From positions 16,812,501-16,876,500 of the forward strand of contig NW_026622841.1 in NCBI RefSeq assembly GCF_023065955.2: a stretch of DNA of 64,000 nucleotides, written 5' to 3'. Numbering within the stretch: the stretch's first letter is position 1; the number at the start of each line of letters is the position of its first letter. The DNA comes from Ursus arctos. Taxonomy: Eukaryota > Chordata > Mammalia > Carnivora > Ursidae. Shown here in pieces: positions 58,901 through 64,000 of the stretch. The notes below the pieces were generated by a model, which ran no database searches, was not told the DNA's origin, and was given only the letters and a program-made list of their open reading frames with translations. Made by a program: the position numbers and the translations under genes.

Positions 58901-59778
58901 AGCCCCAGTGACCACTGCGCCAGACGCCACACCCCAGAGTGCAGGGTCTGTGTCCTGCTCTCCCTTAACCCCGACAAGTGCCTGGCACTCGAGAGACTAA
59001 ACAGTGGGGGGCTGTAAGCTCCCCAAGAGCAGTCTTTAGGGTATTGTTTTTGGTTTTTAATCTTTCCACACAATGACAGATGCAAAATTTCCTTAAATAC
59101 CTACAGATAAATTAGGCTTCTAATAGGATTTTTAAAAACCTGACCTGGAGTTAGAGGCAGGACTGATCAGTGGGTACACAAAGGAACGTCCACGACCCCA
59201 GAGTAAACTCCATCCACCATTCTGGACACAAGCTCCCAGTCTGAAAGCTGATCCGGACACTGTCCCGAGGGCCTCAGGCCACCTCTGCAGCAAGAACACC
59301 CCACGCAGGAGCTGTGCCTAGCTGAGGGCTACCTGATACCTGGGAGCAGGACTCCAGGGAAAGGTAGGCCTGTCCTTTTCTGCAGGACACACAGCCAACA
59401 GCCAACCTAAGAACAGTTTTCCTTCTACAGGGCAAAATGGACTTCGCTCCACTGCTAGCTGCTGGCGTCCTGACTTGCTGGGTGCTCCTGAGTTGCCTTT
59501 TTCAAGACAGTTCCTGAAATCTAAACCTTCTGGAAGGCTGGCCCTGGAAAAGGCACAGGGGGCTCTACAAGCACAGCCTAGGACCCCTACTGGATGATTT
59601 CTTGTGCGCTGGCTTTCATATTCTTTCCTTCCACAAAGCGCATGTGCAAATATGCGTGCGGTAGGACACACATCCCAGGACGCTCAGGGGAAGAGTGAAG
59701 GGTGTGTGCGGCAATAACGCGCTAAACGAAGATGAACGAGCACTACACGGACCTACATATATGGTAGAGGATGTGTAG
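58901..59778. other. Unassigned intronic sequence
   Basis: Nothing recognised. Confidence 0.4.
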
Positions 59779-60156
59779 AGGCAGTCCCCAACTCTTCACG
59801 GGAGCCTGAGACTCTAGACATGACCACAGAACCTCAAACTGTGTGAAGTGATGTTACTAATCCACGGGAAAAGCTGCAGCTGTCCCAAGACCCTTAAATG
59901 TCCGTCAAAACATTGAAAACGGACTGTCACTTATAAATGTACAGGGAAAAGAAAAAAAGAGTCAAGCTAATATTTAAGTGCAATGTCATTTAAACATTAG
60001 AAACTGAAAAAACCTATCAATAGTTTAAAAGTACTTGCCTTCTTCTTAAAGCATAACTTACAACACAAAGAAAGCGTCTTTTCTCTACCCTGGCAAACTG
60101 TTACACTGTCTTCAACTGAGGTGGAATTCAAATAATAAAAAAACTAAAATGGTTAC
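59779..60156 (+). mobile_element. Left part of an old terminal-inverted-repeat DNA transposon
   Basis: Begins aggcagtccccaactc, which is nearly the reverse complement of gagtgaggactgcct at 62560-62574. The body 'gacatgaccacagaacctcaaactgtgtgaagtgatg' resembles a Tigger-type element. Interrupted on the right by L1. Joining it to the right part is an inference. Confidence 0.45.
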
Positions 60157-61462
60157 TTTTTTTTATTTTAATTCCGGTGTAGTTAACATACAGTGTAATA
60201 TTAGTTTCAGGTGTACAATACAGTGATTCAACAATTCTATATCTTACTCACTGCTCATCACCAGTGCCCTCCTTAATTCCCGTCACTTATTTCACACGCC
60301 CCTTTCGGTAACCATCAGTTTGTTCCCTACAGTTAAGGGTCTGTTTCTTGGTTTGTCTTTTTCCTTTCTTTTGTTTCTTAAATTAAACAGAGTAAAAATC
60401 CTATGGTATCTTTCTCTGACTTATTTCGCTTAGCATTATACTGTCTAGCTCCATTCATGTTGTTGCAAATGGCAAGATTTCCTTCTTCTTCGTGGCTGAA
60501 TAATAGTCCATCGTCAGTATATACCACTCTTTAACTATTCATCAATGAACACTTGGGGGGCTTCCATAACTTGGCTATTATAAATAGTGCTGCTATAAGC
60601 ATGGTGCTGCATGTATCCCTTTGAATTAGCGTTTCTGCATTTTGGGGGGGTAAATACCCAGTAGCGCCATTGCTGGACCTTAAGGTGGTTCTATTTTTAT
60701 TTTATTTTTTTAAAGATTTTATTTATTTGTCTGAGAGAGAGTGAGAGAAAGCACAGAGGGGGGAGGGTCAGAGGGAGAAGCAGACTCCCTGCTGAGTCAG
60801 CAGCCCAACACGGGACTTGATCCTGGGACTCTGGGATCATGACCTGAGCCGAAGGCAGACACTTAGCCAACCCAGCCACCCAGATGCCCAAGGTAGTTCG
60901 ATTTTTAACTGAGGAACCCCAATAGTCCAGAGTGGCTGCACCAGTGTGCATTCCCACCAATAGTGCAAGAGGGCTCCTTTTTCTCCATAGCCTCACCAAC
61001 ACTTGTTCCTTGTGTTTTTGATTTTAGCCATTCTGGCAGGTGCGAGATGATACCTCACTGTGGTTTTGATCTCTTTCCCCGATGCTGAGTGATGCTGAGC
61101 ATCTTTTCATGTGTCTGTTGGCCATCTGGATGTCTTCTTTGGAGAAATGTCTGTCCCTGCCTTCTGCCCATTTTTTTAATTGGATTATTTGCTTTTTGGG
61201 TGTTGAGTTGTATAAGTTCTTGATACACTTTGGATACTAACCCTTTATCAGACATGTCATCTGCAAAGACCTTCTCCCATTTAGACTACATTTTAGTTTT
61301 GTTGATTAGTTCCTTTGCTGTACAAAAGTTTTTTATTTTGATGTGGTCCCAATGGTTTATTTTTTATTTCTCGTGCCTCAGGAGACTAGAAAAATGCCGC
61401 TACAGCTGGTGTCAGAGAAACTACGACCTGTGCTCTCTTCTAGGATTTTTATGGTTTTAGGT
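60157..61462 (-). mobile_element. Carnivore-lineage L1 LINE, 5'-truncated, minus strand
   Basis: Tail at 60157-60170 (T-rich on plus), then the complement of the L1 3' UTR ('gtgtagttaacatacagtgtaatattag', 60177) and of the ORF2 3' end ('cattctggcaggtgcgagatgatacctcac', 61030; 'aaccctttatcagacatgtcatctgcaaagac', 61240). Truncated near 61462. A decayed remnant of the ORF2 C-terminal region reads on the minus strand at 61255-61055. Sense to NEDD4L, and interrupted by a SINE at 60700-60889. Confidence 0.92.
60700..60889 (-). mobile_element. CAN SINE nested in the L1, minus strand
   Basis: Target duplications aaggtggttctattttta (60682-60699) and aaggtagttcgattttta (60890-60907), two mismatches, are made of L1 sequence. 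Full-length reversed copy. Confidence 0.96.
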
Positions 61463-61494
61463 GAAAGTGAACATTTTAAAGTGAAGACTTCAGA

Positions 61495-61935
61495 GCCGTT
61501 TAGCACAGTCACCATGTGTAACCACAATCTCTAGTTATGAAATATTTTTAGCACCCCAAAAGGAAACCCTGAACCCATTAAGCAGTTAGTCTACGTTCCT
61601 CAGCCCCTGACAACCAGCAATCTGTGTTCTAGTTCTACAGATTTACCTCCTCTAGCTACTTCCTATCGGTGGAATCATACAATACGTGATCTTCTATACC
61701 TGGCCTCTTGGACGTAGCATCATGTCTCCCAGGCTCACTAACACTGTGCCACATATCAGTATTTCATTCCTTTCTCTGACCAAGTAACATTCCACTTGTG
61801 CATATATATCACGACTTGTTTACTCCATCATCCACTGGCGGACACTTGGGTTGTCCCCACCTTTCGGCTATCGTGAATACCGTCGCACCACAGGCCACAG
61901 TCCTTCCTAAGACGGAATACACGTATTTTATCCTT
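61495..61935 (-). mobile_element. Older L1M LINE 3' fragment, minus strand
   Basis: 'cagtcaccatgtgtaaccacaatctctag' (61507), 'cagcccctgacaaccagcaatctgtgttctagttctac' (61600), 'ggtggaatcatacaatacgtgatcttctatacctggcc' and 'catcatccactggcggacacttgggttgtccccac' are the complement of an old L1M 3' region. More diverged than the neighbouring L1. Confidence 0.7.
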
Positions 61936-62580
61936 TGCACTTTCTATGATGGAAAGCTATCTGAGAGTTCCTCTAATGTGAAGTTTGTTGTGTCTGGTGT
62001 TTTGCCAGCGTGGCATCCTCTCGGGTATCTTTATTCTCTCCCTCACAACCATGTTCCTCGTTGACATGGACAGTTCACCTTCCTCACCTTCCCCAGGCTG
62101 CACTCCTAGTCCCTCCAAAGGCTGGCACAGCAACATTCCCGGGGAAGAAATACAAAGCTCCTTCTTCTACAACTCCACGTAGGTTGTGAATGTCACTTCC
62201 AGCATTTTGAACTTCTTTAATGCACTTTCACCGTTACTGGCCAATTCCTTCTCAATTTTTACAGTTTTTGTAAAACGTCACAGGGGTTTACCGCCGCTGC
62301 GTATGCGTGAAGGGAGTGACAGGTGCAGGAGCCAATCACCAAGAGACTTTAAAAGAAGGGGTGTGATTGGTTACCAATCGCGATGCACATCGGTGATATG
62401 TGTGGTGACTCGTGGACTGACACACTAGCAGCAGAGTGTGTGTACTTCATGTAATTACAGTTAACACACTGGGATAATTTGAAATTTGAACTGTATTGTT
62501 GGGGGACTGGTATTTTTTAAAGGGTGATAACTGAAATTCATGCCTATCAGAACTTCGCCGAGTGAGGACTGCCTGTATAT
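61936..62580 (+). mobile_element. Right part of an old terminal-inverted-repeat DNA transposon
   Basis: Ends 'aacttcgccgagtgaggactgcctgta', the inverted counterpart of the start at 59779. It contains 'ctagcagcagagtgtgtgtacttcatgtaattacag' and a palindrome gattggttaccaatc at 62365-62379. Parts resemble a Tigger-type element. Family not assigned. Confidence 0.45.
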
Positions 62581-64000
62581 GTGGGCATGTAGTAACATAC
62601 GCATATACATGCACAGCACATATATTACTAAATACGGTACACGGCCTGAAAGTAAGCAGCACTGCAACAAATCCACGACACCACTGCTCCCTGGAGAAAT
62701 AAACATGCAAGGCACAGTGCCCCCCTCCGTTCTATTCAGCTTGTCCTGGGTACACAGTCGCTGAGCTGAGCACCCACTGTGGGACAAGTCAGGACAGTCC
62801 TCCCCTCGAGAAGCAGCCTCGTCAACTTTCCTCATTCACTGTGTTCTTAAGACACCAAATCAGGAGCTTATTTTGAACATATGAACAAAGGCTGAGCAGC
62901 TGGGAGAAAGGAACTGCCACAGGATCAAACTTTCAGTATCTTTCATGACTTTTTATTTTACATTTCATATTCTAAGAAGGAAAACAAAGTGACGTCAAAA
63001 TTGGTCCTAAGGGAGGGCCGTGAGAGAGACTTCGCTGAAAGAAAAGTGCAGGATGTTTACCGTACAGAATTTTGTCCTATTTTCAGGAGCCAATTCTGTT
63101 CCCTTTCTGGGTTCTGATTGGGTTACAAAATAAGTTTCAGGTGGGTGACCTGTTACACGAGTTGGATTTTAAGTCAGCGTTCCTAGGACCTACGCCTCTG
63201 TAAATCCACAGGCCACAGTTCTCCAAGCGCTCACCCTCCCCCAGTGTGAAGACTGCCTCACACGCCACAGGAACGCCATTAGGATGGCCACAGTGACGAA
63301 AGGCAAAGAGGAGGAAGAGGAGAAAGGAACTATATTCCCAACCCTATTTCAAAATGGATTGCCAGAAGTTTGATAAAAAGGTTTAGGAAAAGAAAAACAG
63401 AGAAAAGGATCAAATTAGGCTTGGAGGTAGTTAAATAGATGCATTAAAAAAAAAAAAAAAAAACCACCAACCAACCAAGGAGCACATTGCATAGGCTCTG
63501 ACGCCTCCTGGCAGCCAGATCGACACTAGCGGCTTCATAAATGGGTTAACCGTTTGCTTCTACACTAATTTCAAAGAATACCCTCATTCATTTCATCATG
63601 AATAATTCACCCACTTTCCAAGAAGCACCCAACACGATCCCATTCAACAGAAAGAAAGTCTCCCACCCTGGCTCCTCCTTTCTCTTGGTTTACCACTGAC
63701 CCTTGCGATGAAGTAATTGACAAGGGCAGAAACAAGCATCTGAAGAGGTTTAAAAAGACATCTGTCCTAGAATAAAACTGCATGTCATAGGGAGAGAATT
63801 TCCATTTGTGAATACAGTTTCCTCTTCCATGATATCATTCTGTAATCTCCTGATGCGGGGGTATGCGAAAATCTAATTTGTAAATGGAAACTCGCAGGAC
63901 CTCAGAGCAATGAGCAACAGTCACTTGTTACATCAAATAACACTTGACACTGGGTAAACCGAGAAACACTGATTTGAAACCTCAGCCCTCATTACCCAAA
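62581..64000. other. Unassigned intronic sequence
   Basis: Contains A18 at 63446-63463. No SINE, LTR or exon recognised up to the window edge. Confidence 0.4.

Noticed and set aside
61055..61255. Open frame resembling a reverse-transcriptase C-terminal fragment
   Set aside because: It is a remnant of the 5'-truncated, SINE-interrupted L1, not a gene.
62365..62379. CCAAT-box palindrome as promoter element
   Set aside because: Lies inside the putative old DNA transposon and lacks other promoter features.

Overview
This window is vertebrate nuclear DNA from a carnivoran mammal. The evidence is about 29 copies of the tRNA-derived CAN SINE (SINEC family), whose head reads like 'gcctgggtggctcagt' and whose tail is CT-rich followed by (AAAT)n. 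One subtype lacks two bases after 'ctcagtc' and reads 'attaagcgtctgcc...'. It occurs at 13.9, 19.7, 26.0, 34.7 and 46.8 kb and is typical of arctoid caniforms (bears, pinnipeds, musteloids). I cannot name the species. No bacterial gene, operon, CRISPR array, RNA gene or complete protein-coding gene is present.

The one coding element I can support is a 74-nt exon on the minus strand at 4402..4329. It encodes the start of the C2 domain of NEDD4L (NEDD4-2), a HECT E3 ubiquitin ligase, with clean AG acceptor and GT donor sites. The host gene therefore runs right to left. Positions 1-4328 are the start of the following intron. Positions 4403-64000 are the 3' part of the long first intron, and neither the first exon nor the next C2 exon is seen.

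The rest is intronic sequence filled with interspersed repeats. Besides the SINEs there are four MaLR-type LTRs (12.0, 27.2, 52.4 and 57.9 kb, all antisense to NEDD4L) and a lineage-specific L1 3' end (60.2-61.5 kb, minus). There are older L1M/HAL1-like pieces (9.0, 29.1, 45.7, 54.7 and 61.5 kb) and decayed L2 and MIR fragments throughout. DNA transposon relics include MER5A-like copies at 22.9 and 47.7 kb, a Tigger-like relic at 37.0-37.5 kb, and a probable terminal-inverted-repeat element split by L1 at 59.8-62.6 kb. Simple repeats include (AC)20 at 40.1 kb, (AAAT)n at 5.1 kb, and seven G or C runs of at least 12 bases.

I found no undescribed gene system. The points most worth checking are: the homopolymers on both sides of the NEDD4L C2 exon (T17 in its acceptor tract and G22 in the transcript downstream of its donor); a CpG-rich segment inside the Tigger-like relic at 37.1-37.3 kb; a G-rich purine tract at 35.6-35.8 kb; a CTCF-like motif at 45.5 kb; and several nested or atypical SINE insertions. 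Repeat boundaries were read by eye and are usually good to about 5-20 bp for young SINEs with target-site duplications and 20-80 bp for older elements. Long open frames elsewhere in the window read through repeats or GC-rich intron and are not called as genes.
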